Source: Dehalobacter sp. DCM (GTDB lineage Bacteria > Bacillota > Desulfitobacteriia > Desulfitobacteriales > Syntrophobotulaceae). From it: a DNA stretch of 64,000 bases. The stretch spans positions 1,536,001-1,600,000 of the forward strand of contig NZ_CP092282.1 of NCBI RefSeq assembly GCF_024972775.1. The letters run 5' to 3'. A program made the position numbers and the translations under genes. Below, one piece after another: positions 19,601-28,086 of the stretch. The notes beneath the pieces are model-generated. The model was not told the origin of the DNA. It made no database searches and saw only the letters and a program-made list of their open reading frames with translations. The first letter of the stretch is position 1. Each line of letters begins with the position of its first letter.

Positions 19601-21462
19601 ATGACGGACTGATTACGAAATATCCCTATATCCTGGGCAATACGCTGTCAGTCGCATCGACACACTACCAGTATTATCAGCTTGATCTGGAAGATCCGAC
19701 TCTTGTACCGTGGTTTACCCTTAGCGGCACCGGTTATAACAGCTGGGACGGACGAAATGACTACTACACCTATACAAAAGGCAATATTACCTACTCTGGT
19801 ACAGGGCATTCCACGCCAAATAATGCGGAAGAGCATAAACTGTTCATCAATACCATCATCAAAGCCTCGCGCGGCGCCAACCACGCGCCCATTGTCGGAA
19901 TATACGACATCAAAGACGGACAGGAGATATATACCGACCAGACAACGCTGAATTTCTCCTTCCAGGCCAGCGACTTGGATGTGGAAAAGGATAAGACTTT
20001 AAAAGCGAGCATCACCCTGACCTATAACGGAACCGACTATCCGGTGACGGACTTCACGGCAGATGGCATTCATTATACACCTGCCAACTTGGACAGCAAC
20101 AAAGCTTTCACCATGAACAATAACAGCATTGTCACGATCTCCATGCCGCAGTCCGTTCCAACGACGAAAACCAGCTTTAAACTGACCGTCAAAGCCAAGG
20201 ATACGTCGAATGCTACCGGTTCCAAGACAATAACCCTGAATCTGGTATCGCCGCCGTCAATGAAGATCACTGCTCCTCAAAACAATTATTACCTGGTTAA
20301 CGATACGGCGACGACGACCTTCTCGGTCATCCCGAACAGCGCAGTAAAAGATATGACTAATGTTGTGCTGACCATCAATAAAGACCAAAGCGGGATCGCT
20401 TCAATCACCAATCCTGCCGGTGGCACCGTTACAGATAACGGCGGCTCCTTTACAATCAAGCTGCCGGATTATGCGGTCAGTACAAGCAGCCCAAATCACT
20501 GGAGCCAGCAGACTCCTTCCTACCAGATTACCTTCACGCAAAAGCCGATCACAGGGACGGTAAGCATCAACTACACGCTGTCTTACCAGTCGCTGCTGAA
20601 TAACGTCCTAACGACGCGGACGCTAAACCAGTCTGTCGACTATCATGTGAATATTGGAGAAATCCGCGGCGACATCAAAGATGATAAGGGCCGTGTGATT
20701 AAGAACACCGGAAATATCCAAAATATCACTCTGAAAAATGCCAGCGGCACCGTCGTGGCAACGACGGCATCCGGCAGCACTGGCGCCTACCTTTTCACCG
20801 GGGTGAAAACCGGATCGTATACGGTGACAGTTGCTGAAAAGACCGGCTATACGACATCGTATAAGTTCAATGCCACCGGCACCCTGACAGCCGGAGCGAC
20901 GTCAACGCTCTTCACGCTCAGCAACAGCGCCACCGACAACACCAGCTATCAGAAAGAAGTCGATTTTGTCCTCAGCGGAACGATGATGAATCAGGTCAAA
21001 ATCACCGCTTCGACCGTAAACGGCGGAACAACGAATTCGGCGGCTGCAAAGTGTATTCCGAAAGGGACCACCTATGCCAGCATTCAATTCACAGCCTTAA
21101 GACCGCTGGCAACGATGAAGATCAACCTGGCCAATACGCTTAACGGTACCACCATTTCCAATCTATCTGTCAGACCGTACAAACTGAAACTAAACGGAAC
21201 CGCGATATCCGTGAAAAATGTTGTCATCAGCGGCAATACCATCACCCTGCCCGATGACCTTGCTGCCGGGAGCTATGAGCTGATCGTCGCCATCGATGCT
21301 GTCAGCACGGCGAAGATCAACGATGTGCTCCGGGTCAATATCAGCAGCATCTATGCCAAGGATCCGGATATCGACGAAACTGATACACTGACTCCGCCTG
21401 GCGATGCGTTTGGGAACACGGCTTTGTCCATCACGATCGTAACACCGAATAGAATATACTAG
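16633..21462 (+). CDS. Large secreted multidomain protein of the pilus operon, candidate tip adhesin
   Basis: 1609 residues after an AAGGAGG ribosome site. A signal peptide covers residues 1-31 (cleavage near TFA-ADT). Residues about 35-255 form a glycine-rich domain (TWTCPAGVSSIKVELWGGGGG start). A bacterial beta repeat lies at about 257-332, and two Listeria-Bacteroides (InlB/Flg_new) repeats at about 333-408 and 409-484 (GYTFIGWNTN, LYAIW). A DUF5057-like region starts near 486 (LEVEPG) and runs several hundred residues, with two related halves (IVVIGNNAY / MIIMGFADTY). Ig-like segments follow, and a Cna-B/SpaA-like domain at about 1341-1430 (GEIRGDIKDDKGR). No LPXTG or membrane anchor is seen. 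As last gene of the pilus operon it could play the tip-adhesin role that PilY1 has elsewhere, without resembling PilY1. Confidence 0.8.
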   Translation: MLRKRWAKWLPILLSLTLIFPFGITNTTFAADTVVTLTTIGSNTWTCPAGVSSIKVELWGGGGGSARARNGTKLIGGGGGGAYTMGTLTVTPGTAYSYTVGAGGTGGTSSNNSGGNGVNSTFQVGAITLTANGGRGSSNANGAAGGAASTGTSVTTSYKGGDGANAGSTYSGGGGGGAGRTGDGGNAATSAAGAGNTPGGNGGAGRSSQNTGANGLTYGGGAGGAFRASSQGTNQNGGNGAPGQIVITYTAIPTYALTMAVNTTAGGAATDSTGTSPYIAGKVINITATANNGYTFSSWTSSSGGSFGSSARSSTTFTMPPNATTVTAIFTAATQTITYNANNGTGTAMANTTGLTDSTVTLAANSYSRNGYTFIGWNTNASATTATYTNGQSLTMPAGGLTLYAIWSGNPQTITYNANDGTGAAMASTTGATGASVTLRTNTYTNTGKVFIGWNTDSAATTAAYTDGQTITMPAGGLSLYAVWGTRTALSVLEVEPGTNYLLPATATVSNYDVTVTRMPMTQFISMVDSINGKYDIVVIGNNAYTDTVSNTHYDLTRLGGSANVTVGYSAAGLHYPTTTTGTTFALPQGGTTDSYENYYVNDVTNRKAADVDEYLKTGQLTVFADSILSSSSTIKDTILYNKFHTYRNNLTYPNFKSVTTIDINDLVSKYASANKRPTLNLQDQPLEYDGTDGTKLTDNRVMSYGFYLTGAHTMTASLYIDANGDGIFTATEKMATAAGLTSSGNNDSPYALNYRLPDAFTGLQPWKLVITDETTGAKTYTTGYTAFKGIPLNVRVLQLVPSGSTLNVKTDMLQPLTATGEYTISVTVMNVTNFDNAYAGSLTNPSNADDVYGVSQPTKLDGNYDMIIMGFADTYGGADLKNANAITALKNFIASGQSVMFTHDTMTFATNSTSGWDYNLTKNFRDLIGQNIYQKDAWNADAVSTVSHVLKRLLYPVTTNNSFGFTRIALDRANNGGDFPTATSTAKLNDGLITKYPYILGNTLSVASTHYQYYQLDLEDPTLVPWFTLSGTGYNSWDGRNDYYTYTKGNITYSGTGHSTPNNAEEHKLFINTIIKASRGANHAPIVGIYDIKDGQEIYTDQTTLNFSFQASDLDVEKDKTLKASITLTYNGTDYPVTDFTADGIHYTPANLDSNKAFTMNNNSIVTISMPQSVPTTKTSFKLTVKAKDTSNATGSKTITLNLVSPPSMKITAPQNNYYLVNDTATTTFSVIPNSAVKDMTNVVLTINKDQSGIASITNPAGGTVTDNGGSFTIKLPDYAVSTSSPNHWSQQTPSYQITFTQKPITGTVSINYTLSYQSLLNNVLTTRTLNQSVDYHVNIGEIRGDIKDDKGRVIKNTGNIQNITLKNASGTVVATTASGSTGAYLFTGVKTGSYTVTVAEKTGYTTSYKFNATGTLTAGATSTLFTLSNSATDNTSYQKEVDFVLSGTMMNQVKITASTVNGGTTNSAAAKCIPKGTTYASIQFTALRPLATMKINLANTLNGTTISNLSVRPYKLKLNGTAISVKNVVISGNTITLPDDLAAGSYELIVAIDAVSTAKINDVLRVNISSIYAKDPDIDETDTLTPPGDAFGNTALSITIVTPNRIY

Positions 21463-21531
21463 ACACAACAGTAACTGCATCATCATGGCCGGTATGGTTT
21501 ATGTCGTACCCAAGGTCTTGACGATGAAATA

Positions 21532-21568
21532 AAAATAAGCCCGGATTTTGAGAATTCGGGCTTATTTT
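21532..21568. terminator. Bidirectional terminator after the pilus operon
   Basis: A 12-bp stem AAAATAAGCCCG / CGGGCTTATTTT at 21532-21543 and 21557-21568 has A-run and T-run flanks, so it can end transcription from the pilus operon and from the minus-strand gene at 21762. The remaining bases to 21761 show nothing recognisable. Confidence 0.85.
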
Positions 21569-21761
21569 AAGTCAGCCACGCCATGGTGCGTAACCAACAA
21601 ACGTTTCAAGCGGGTTGGATACCATAGTTTCACGGAATACTATTCTGCGAAGTAACGTGTAAACTATTGAAGTGCTTTATGCCGAACACACAGTCTTGTC
21701 GGAGGTCGGATACTTAATTAATGAGTAGCCATATTCCTGATTGATGCTGATTTTCCGTAAG

Positions 21762-22679
21762 CTATTCGACTAATCTACAAGTGCCGCCGTCCGGACTGCT
21801 ATAGTTCGTTGGGAACTGGTTATTCGCGATATCATAAACATGGAGGCAGGTCAGGTAGAGTGTTTTTCCCTTGTAATCGTAATCATGGAAGATACATTCG
21901 AGCAGGACGATCTGACTCGGATCGATGATATCGCCGTTTTTCAGGCTGCTCAAGGACCGCACGGTGCTGTCTTTTAACATGACCTGGCCGCTATTCATAA
22001 CGGCGCTCGAAAGGCTGAGGATATAGACCGGTTCATCCGGCTTATGCTGGTCGTAGACATAACCGACTTCTTGTTTAATCGTAGCGACAGTTCCCTTTTT
22101 TAATTCGACACCATTTAGATAGTCCACCTTAAAATACAGAGTAGCAGGATCATTGGGATTGATGATCTCGTAATTGCTGATACTTTCAAAGTCACCGGGT
22201 GATGTTTTCTCCCAGGCTTCTATCTCCGGATTGGAAGTGTAATCGTCGTCCAGGTTAAGAAAGGGCAGGGCTTCGCCGGACCATTGTGAATACTTTTGGG
22301 CTACCGCTTGCGCAGAAAGTGTTTTGTCCGTAAAACCGAATATCTTGGCGAAGGAATACTCAACAGTATCCGTACAGGTGACCTTGATCTTAGTTGAATC
22401 TCCGTTATAAGGTGTCAGGACTGTTGTATTCTCTGGAACGATGCCGTTCATTGCCGCATATGCATTGGCATTGCTGATCGCTGTGCTGACATTCGGCAGA
22501 TCCATGGCGGCGGCCAAAGCCGCCGCATCGGCAGCGCTCTGGATCTTTGATTTTGTCAGGTACGCCATTCCGATATCGAGAACAAAGGCGGCAAAGCTCA
22601 ACAGAATTACGATCAGGAAGGCGATCAAAACCACCGCTTGGCCTTCCTCGTTTCGGATAAATTTCACTCTCTTTCTCAT
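21762..22679 (-). CDS. TadE/TadG-like (Flp pilus-type) membrane-anchored protein
   Basis: 305 residues. The N-terminal EEGQAVVLIAFLIVILLSFAAFVLDIGMAYLTKSKIQSAADAAALAAA matches the Tad domain found in TadG and related proteins: a single helix followed by an Ala-rich QSAADAAALAAA segment. The rest is an extracellular domain of unknown fold. No other tad genes lie nearby, so it is an orphan; such proteins occur alone in many Clostridia. It is convergent with the pilus operon and shares its terminator. A type IV pilus link is possible but inferred from position only. Confidence 0.75.
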   Translation of the reverse strand: MRKRVKFIRNEEGQAVVLIAFLIVILLSFAAFVLDIGMAYLTKSKIQSAADAAALAAAMDLPNVSTAISNANAYAAMNGIVPENTTVLTPYNGDSTKIKVTCTDTVEYSFAKIFGFTDKTLSAQAVAQKYSQWSGEALPFLNLDDDYTSNPEIEAWEKTSPGDFESISNYEIINPNDPATLYFKVDYLNGVELKKGTVATIKQEVGYVYDQHKPDEPVYILSLSSAVMNSGQVMLKDSTVRSLSSLKNGDIIDPSQIVLLECIFHDYDYKGKTLYLTCLHVYDIANNQFPTNYSSPDGGTCRLVE

Positions 22680-22812
22680 TGAACTGCTCCTTTTTTTCAG
22701 AATAGTTCTTAATATCTATTATACTTGATATGTAACCATAACCTAATATATTTGAAAATTATGAATATTTATCTCCGATAATAATTTATATTGAAGTCGT
22801 TATAAACAGAGG

Positions 22813-23097
22813 TTGCGCACGCATCCGGGTCATCAGCTCAGTCCGGTCAACTTTGTAATAGGCATGCGCAGTGATGCACATGAGCATCCCGAAGAACTGC
22901 CCTATTGGACACAGCGCAGAACCGATATTCAGGCACGGGATGTGATCATCGAAGAGAAAAGCTCGGATATATTAGTCCTGGAAATGACCGGACTTGGGAA
23001 ACTCTATACCCAGGAGCTCCTGAATGAACTCCTCCGCAAAGGGGAGGACCTCTGGCCGGTGAAATTTAAGCAGGCCATCGCCCGCTTCCAACGGTGA
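22813..23097 (+). CDS. Possible small hypothetical protein
   Basis: A 94-residue frame from TTG 22813 with a weak, very close AGAGG, or 77 residues from ATG 22864. It has no signal peptide or membrane helix, and its composition is ordinary for a soluble protein (LVLEMTGLGKLYTQELLNELL). A hairpin at 23140-23172 ends the unit. No family recognised; it could be a remnant. Confidence 0.35.
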   Translation: MRTHPGHQLSPVNFVIGMRSDAHEHPEELPYWTQRRTDIQARDVIIEEKSSDILVLEMTGLGKLYTQELLNELLRKGEDLWPVKFKQAIARFQR

Positions 23098-23139
23098 TCC
23101 GGACACTAGCGTGGTGAAACATCCGTATCTGTGTATAGG

Positions 23140-23172
23140 AAACCGGCAGTGCCTGATGGGAGCTGCCGGTTT
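23140..23172 (+). terminator. Hairpin, probable terminator
   Basis: AAACCGGCAG (23140-23149) pairs perfectly with CTGCCGGTTT (23163-23172) around a 13-nt loop; a long T-run is missing. Confidence 0.55.
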
Positions 23173-23225
23173 GTGCATAGCAATGGGTTTGTCCACAGCG
23201 GTAGACGGCAAAGCCAAATTATGTC

Positions 23226-23257
23226 TTGACACCGTTCGTGACAAGCCGCATTATATT
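23226..23257 (+). promoter_or_regulatory. Candidate promoter for the XRE regulator
   Basis: Consensus TTGACA at 23226-23231 and TATATT at 23252-23257; the spacer of 20 bp is long, while ATTATA at 23250 gives 18 bp. It lies 45 nt before the next gene. Confidence 0.4.
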
Positions 23258-23301
23258 AATTAATAGGACATGGGTATCCAAAAGGAGTATGAAGCAACGG
23301 C

Positions 23302-24852
23302 ATGAATTTTGGCAAGAAATTAGACGTACTAATGAACATAACAAGAACCTCAAACAGCCTATTGGCCCGGGCGACGACGCTGGATGCTTCCTATGTCAGC
23401 CGGCTGCGCCGGGGGGAGAGAAGACTCCCCAAAAGGGCGAATTACGTAGAGGCAATGGCAGCCTATTTTGCCCGGCATAGTCTTGACGCATATCAGCGGA
23501 AAGCATTAGCCGACATTATTAATGACGATCTTCTCACCGCCGGGGAAGACAGAATCAGAGAGCTGCTCGCCATGTGGCTTCAAGACCAAACTGTCAATGA
23601 AAAATCGGTTCAGAGTTTTCTGGATAAGTTATCCCAATACCAATACAAGAAAGCGGCTCAACCGGCATTGAGTATCAGGCTGAGCTATCCTGCCGGTACC
23701 GGCGATCATGACCAGAAGAACGAGACCCTGATCTATTACGGTATTGACGGGAAACGGGAAGCCGTACTGCATTTTTTGTCCCACGTCTTGCTGACAGAAG
23801 GCGAACCGCAAACGCTGCTGCTGTTCAGTGACGAAAGCATGAGCTGGATCAACGACAGCCCGGATTTCAGGACAAATTGGTCACGTATGATGCTCCAGGT
23901 GATCTTGAAGGGTCATCGGATAAAAATTGTGCATACGGTCAATCGTCATTTGGATGAGATGCTGATGGCCATTGAGGAATGGATGCCGCTCTACATGACC
24001 GGCGCGGTGGAGCCGTATTATTATCCGCGAAAGCGGGATGGTATCTTTAAGCGCACGTTGTTTATCGCGCCGGATACGTGTGCCGTCATTTCAACCAGTG
24101 TCGGCGATATGGAAAGCAAAGCAGCTAATTTTTACTTAAGGGGCAGTAAAGCGGTAGAGGCCGTGAGTCAGGAATATATGAACTATTTTGCCTTGTGCCG
24201 GCCGCTGATGCGGATATACACAAAGAGAGAGAAAGAAGATTACTTCCGGATATTATTGGATTTCGAAAAGGAAAAGGCGGATTCCATCATGCGGTCCGGG
24301 TCATTATCTATCAATACCATCCCGGAAGAACTCAGTCGGCACGTATTGGATCGCGTCAATGACCAGGACCGGGAATTAATACGGCATTATTTTGTGCAGC
24401 GGGTTCAGAATCTGAAACAGACGCTGTTACAAAGCCGTTATACGGAGATCATTTCCTTGCCGGACATCGCTGCGATAAAAAGCGGAAGGGTCAAATTTGT
24501 TCTTTCCGATTTGCTGGAAGTCGAAGGGGTGTATTACCGGCCGGAGGAATATCGGCTGCATCTGGAGAATATCGTTAAACTCTTGCAAAGCCATGAAAAT
24601 TACCACGTCTGTATTGATGAGTCGTTCATGGAGGACAGTTATCTGTTATATGTCAGGGAGGATATCGGGGTGATTGTGGCAAAAACGTCACACCCTTCCT
24701 TAATTATCGCGTTTGACGAAAGCAATATGGCGGCTGCTTTCTGGGATTTCCTGAACAGGAAGCTGGATCATCTATCCGAAGACAGTCTTCGAAGGGAAAA
24801 AACCATCAGCCGCTTGCAGGCGATTATCGACGAACTTAGAATTGAGGATTAA
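23302..24852 (+). CDS. XRE-family transcriptional regulator with large C-terminal domain
   Basis: 516 residues. Residues 1-60 form a Cro/CI-like helix-turn-helix (SLLARATTLDASYVSRLRRG ... RLPKRANYVEAMAAYF). The remaining 450 residues are soluble and match no domain I can name; they are much longer than the effector part of common XRE repressors. AAAAGGAG at 23279-23286 lies 15 nt from this start, whereas an out-of-frame ATG at 23289 is closer, so translation may be weak or coupled. The gene is 6 nt upstream of the GGDEF/HD-GYP gene and probably co-transcribed, suggesting shared control of a surface or motility decision; that is inference. Confidence 0.7.
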   Translation: MNFGKKLDVLMNITRTSNSLLARATTLDASYVSRLRRGERRLPKRANYVEAMAAYFARHSLDAYQRKALADIINDDLLTAGEDRIRELLAMWLQDQTVNEKSVQSFLDKLSQYQYKKAAQPALSIRLSYPAGTGDHDQKNETLIYYGIDGKREAVLHFLSHVLLTEGEPQTLLLFSDESMSWINDSPDFRTNWSRMMLQVILKGHRIKIVHTVNRHLDEMLMAIEEWMPLYMTGAVEPYYYPRKRDGIFKRTLFIAPDTCAVISTSVGDMESKAANFYLRGSKAVEAVSQEYMNYFALCRPLMRIYTKREKEDYFRILLDFEKEKADSIMRSGSLSINTIPEELSRHVLDRVNDQDRELIRHYFVQRVQNLKQTLLQSRYTEIISLPDIAAIKSGRVKFVLSDLLEVEGVYYRPEEYRLHLENIVKLLQSHENYHVCIDESFMEDSYLLYVREDIGVIVAKTSHPSLIIAFDESNMAAAFWDFLNRKLDHLSEDSLRREKTISRLQAIIDELRIED

Positions 24853-24858
24853 ATAACC

Positions 24859-27270
24859 ATGAATACTGAGATCGCGATTAATCTTATCTACAACATCACC
24901 ACGTTATTGACGATGGCCTTTATCTATTCCTTATTTCAGAATAAGAATCGGATTGATAATCGCTATTACAAAGTCTTGCTCGGTGTGTTTATCGGCGCGG
25001 CGGGGATTCTAATTATGATGACCGCGCTGCGGTTTGAGGATGGGATTATTTTTGATGCGCGATCGATTCTGATCAGTGTTTCCGGAATGTTCTTCGGCGC
25101 TGTACCCACGATCATCGCCGCTTTCATCATGATCGTCTTTCGGATCATCTTGGGGGGAGCCGGCACCGTGATGGGTATTCTGGTCATTCTGACCACATCC
25201 TTCATTGGTATCCTTTGGCATCGGTATCGCTTTCATGGTATTCTTAAACACAATAAATATGCCGTTGAGTTCTACCTGTTTGGGTTAATCATTCATATTG
25301 ATATGATTGTGTGCATGTTTGTGCTGCCCTGGGATATGGTGATGAAAACAATTCAAAATCTGTTCATCCCTGTTATTGTTCTCTATCCTATTGGCACGTA
25401 TCTTCTGTGCCGCTTATTCTTAAACCAGTTTGAACGGAATAATTTATTTCGGCAGTTAAGTGAAAGCGAAGAAAAGTATCGGCAAATTGCCGAGAATACC
25501 TCTGATTTGATCTGGACAGTGGATATGAATCTGAACTTGACCTATGTCAGTCCTTCATCCGAAAGACTTTTCGGAGTGAAACATTCTTCGTATCTCAAGA
25601 CAACGTTGGAGGAAAGGTTTCCGCCGGAAGAGGTGACCAAACTAAAATCAGTTCTTATAGAAGAACTGGAAAAAGATTGGGATCCGGCTTCAGATAAAGG
25701 CAGATCCAGAATCATCGAGGCGAAGCATTATCGCGGCGATGGCTCCATAGCGTGGGTCTCTATGAATGTATCCACCATTCGTGATGAAGACGGTAATATT
25801 GTAGCGCTCAATGGCATAACCCGGGACATTACGGAACTGAAAAAAGTGGAATTGGAAAAGGCCAAACAGACGGCGTTGATCGTATCTTTAATCGATGCCA
25901 TCCCGGACTTGATTTTCTTCAAAGACACCGAAGGGGTCTATCTTGGCTGCAACAGCGCTTTTTCCGAATTTGTCGGTAAACCCAAAGAGGATATTATCGG
26001 CAAGAATGATTATGAACTTTTTCCGGCTGATACAGCGGATATCTTTCGCTATCATGACAATATCATGTTAAAAAACAGAAAGAAGAGGCGAAATGAAGAA
26101 TGGGGCCGCTATCCTGACGGCAGAGAGGTTCTCCTGGATACACTCAAGACACCCTATTTGGATGCAGACGGCAGTCTGATTGGGATTCTAGGAATCAGCC
26201 GGGATATTTCCGAACGCAAGCGTAAAGAAGACGAGATATCCTATATCGCCTACCATGATTATCTGACAGGCCTGTATAACCGGCGGTTCTATGAAGAGGA
26301 ATTACGGCGTTTGGATGTCAGCGAAAATCTGCCGTTAACCATGATTATGGGTGATGTCAACGGTTTGAAGCTGATCAATGACTCCTTTGGGCATTTAGTG
26401 GGTGATGAACTATTGAAAAAGGTCGCTGAAATCATTAAGGCGAGTTGCAGGGCAGACGATATCATCGCCCGCTTCGGCGGGGACGAATTTGTCATATTAT
26501 TACCCGAAACAGGTGCGGCAGAAGCAGATAAAATTATTGAGCGTATTCATGAGCTTTCCGCCAAGGAAAAAATAAACGGCATAGAAATCTCCATTTCCTT
26601 CGGTCATGAGACAAAAGTAAACCCATCTGAAAATATCGCTGACATTATCAAGAACGCCGAAAACAGTATGTATCGGGATAAGCTTTTTGAAAGCGCCAGT
26701 ATGCGCAGCAAAACCATCGACCTGATCATGAATACGCTGTATGAAAAGAACAATCGGGAAATGATGCATTCCAAACGCGTCAGCAAACTGTGCGAGGAAA
26801 TGGCCCTCCATATGCATCTTGGCAGAACGGCGGTGGAGCAGATTAAATTAGCCGGATTAGTCCATGATATCGGTAAAATAGGAATTGAAGAGATAATCCT
26901 GAACAGTCCCAATAAATTGAGTGGTGATGAATGGCATGAAATGAAGAAGCATTCGGAGATAGGCTACCGCATCTTATCCTCCGCCGCAGAATTCACGGAA
27001 ATCGCTGAATACGTTCTTCAACACCAGGAGAAATGGGATGGGTCGGGTTACCCCAAGGGCTTAAAAGGGCGGGAAATCGCATTTGAAGCCAGACTCATCG
27101 CCATCGCCGATGCCTACGATGCCATGACCGGTGTCAGAACGTATGGCCGCGTGTTTACCCGGGAAGAAGCGTTGGAAGAGTTAGTAAAATGTTCAGGGAC
27201 GCATTTTGACCCGGATATGGCAGCGATTTTTGTGGATTTTATCTCCAAGCAGATAAAGGATAACGATTAA
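24859..27270 (+). CDS. 5TM-PAS-PAS-GGDEF-HD-GYP cyclic-di-GMP enzyme
   Basis: 803 residues. Residues 1-190 contain about six membrane segments of the 5TMR-LYT type (SILISVSGMFFGAVPTIIAAF). Two PAS domains follow (EEKYRQIAENTSDLIW at about 205; LIDAIPDLIFFKDTEGVYLG at about 345). A GGDEF domain has the intact active site RFGGDEF at about 538, and an HD-GYP domain has HDIGKIG at about 668 and HQEKWDGSGYPKG. Both the diguanylate cyclase and the phosphodiesterase signatures are intact, so this protein could make and break cyclic-di-GMP depending on its signal. It probably forms an operon with the XRE gene. Confidence 0.92.
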   Translation: MNTEIAINLIYNITTLLTMAFIYSLFQNKNRIDNRYYKVLLGVFIGAAGILIMMTALRFEDGIIFDARSILISVSGMFFGAVPTIIAAFIMIVFRIILGGAGTVMGILVILTTSFIGILWHRYRFHGILKHNKYAVEFYLFGLIIHIDMIVCMFVLPWDMVMKTIQNLFIPVIVLYPIGTYLLCRLFLNQFERNNLFRQLSESEEKYRQIAENTSDLIWTVDMNLNLTYVSPSSERLFGVKHSSYLKTTLEERFPPEEVTKLKSVLIEELEKDWDPASDKGRSRIIEAKHYRGDGSIAWVSMNVSTIRDEDGNIVALNGITRDITELKKVELEKAKQTALIVSLIDAIPDLIFFKDTEGVYLGCNSAFSEFVGKPKEDIIGKNDYELFPADTADIFRYHDNIMLKNRKKRRNEEWGRYPDGREVLLDTLKTPYLDADGSLIGILGISRDISERKRKEDEISYIAYHDYLTGLYNRRFYEEELRRLDVSENLPLTMIMGDVNGLKLINDSFGHLVGDELLKKVAEIIKASCRADDIIARFGGDEFVILLPETGAAEADKIIERIHELSAKEKINGIEISISFGHETKVNPSENIADIIKNAENSMYRDKLFESASMRSKTIDLIMNTLYEKNNREMMHSKRVSKLCEEMALHMHLGRTAVEQIKLAGLVHDIGKIGIEEIILNSPNKLSGDEWHEMKKHSEIGYRILSSAAEFTEIAEYVLQHQEKWDGSGYPKGLKGREIAFEARLIAIADAYDAMTGVRTYGRVFTREEALEELVKCSGTHFDPDMAAIFVDFISKQIKDND

Positions 27271-27326
27271 GGGATTCTCTATGATCATCTATACCATGAC
27301 GAAATAACGGCATCGAGGGATGAGAA

Positions 27327-27683
27327 ATGGAAAAGTTAATGGGGCTGTTTAAACCTGATATCCCCGAAAAATACAGAGCGGACTTTTACCGGCAGCTTCT
27401 CACGGAGAACTATTCCCGGTTATTTCCTACCTTAGTGGTGCTTTTTATCCTAGAGGCAGGGCTCTACCTTGTCCGGGACAGACTTTTCGGTGTCGGTCCG
27501 GTCATAGGGATATTTTTGCTGGTCAATGTCGTCATGCTTCCGGTTATATGGGTGGTCAACGCCAGAATCGCGTCCATCGCTACCGGCATAGCGAAAATGG
27601 TTCAAAGTATCACGGCTCTGATGCTGATTCTTTTTGGGATGGCCCTGGTACTTTTCGTTCAGCAGGATGTGGATCTGCTTTAA
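27327..27683 (+). CDS. Small membrane protein, probable truncated sensor domain
   Basis: 118 residues with a GAGGGATGAG ribosome site. A cytoplasmic N-terminus (LFKPDIPEKYRADFYRQLLTENYSRLF) is followed by three to four membrane helices and then a stop. The pattern resembles the membrane sensor half of a signalling protein lacking its catalytic half. It directly follows the GGDEF/HD-GYP gene, and a palindrome and a 106-bp repeat follow immediately, so a deletion may have removed the rest. It could also be a complete small protein. Confidence 0.5.
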   Translation: MEKLMGLFKPDIPEKYRADFYRQLLTENYSRLFPTLVVLFILEAGLYLVRDRLFGVGPVIGIFLLVNVVMLPVIWVVNARIASIATGIAKMVQSITALMLILFGMALVLFVQQDVDLL

Positions 27684-27720
27684 CTTAAGTCATAAGCGAC
27701 ACTGGTGGATTAGGGAGGTA

Positions 27721-27766
27721 ATCATGGCACGCTGTGCTTGCATTTGCAAACATAGCGTGCCATGAT
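27721..27766. repeat. 46-bp near-perfect palindrome containing a 13-codon frame
   Basis: ATCATGGCACGCT (27721-27733) and AGCGTGCCATGAT (27754-27766) are exact inverted repeats; the centre TTGC-ATTT-GCAA pairs further. The ATG in the left arm (27724) has an ideal AGGGAGGT site and opens a 13-codon frame, MARCACICKHSVP, that ends within the right arm. There is no T-run after it. Confidence 0.7.
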
Positions 27767-27816
27767 AACTTTAAATAACTACTCAAAAGAATATCTCAAA
27801 CCTTTACCTCAAATCA

Positions 27817-27922
27817 GGTCTGCGTACCACACTTCCAGCGCCAAGCGGAGCATGGAGGCGGAGCGCGGCTCTTTGCGCCACGGATGGCGCAAGAGCCGAA
27901 AGCGGAATGTGGTGCGTGGACC
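27817..27922 (+). repeat. Dispersed 106-bp palindromic repeat, copy 1
   Basis: The outer arms GGTCTGCGTACCACA and TGTGGTGCGTGGACC are imperfect inverted repeats. An inner perfect hairpin CGGCTCTTTGCGCCA / TGGCGCAAGAGCCG lies at 27866-27898. It is the same length as copy 2 and in the same orientation. It has no coding capacity and resembles a MITE or REP-type element. Confidence 0.85.
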
Positions 27923-27982
27923 GGACCCTAACAAATATATTTGTCTAGTTATTTGAAAATCATAATACCAGTACCGGCATTC

Positions 27983-28036
27983 TTAACATAATTGTTACAA
28001 ATGCGCAAAAAAATGAAAACATAGGATTGCTATGCT
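27983..28036 (+). promoter_or_regulatory. Pho box and promoter of pstS1
   Basis: Half-sites start every 11 bp: TTAACA at 27983, GTTACA at 27994, GCAAAA at 28005, AAAACA at 28016. The -10 hexamer TATGCT begins at 28031, exactly 48 bp from the first base. No -35 consensus is present, as expected for an activator-dependent Pho promoter. Confidence 0.8.
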
Positions 28037-28086
28037 ATATACATAAACGATCTATTAATGATCTTTTGAAAGGCAGGAAAACACAA

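Noticed and set aside
21762..22679. Start of a full tad/Flp pilus cluster
   Set aside because: Only one TadE/G-like gene is present; no TadA, TadB, TadC, CpaB or Flp pilin nearby.
27762..27956. 64-codon plus-strand frame
   Set aside because: Runs through the 106-bp palindromic repeat and has no ribosome site.
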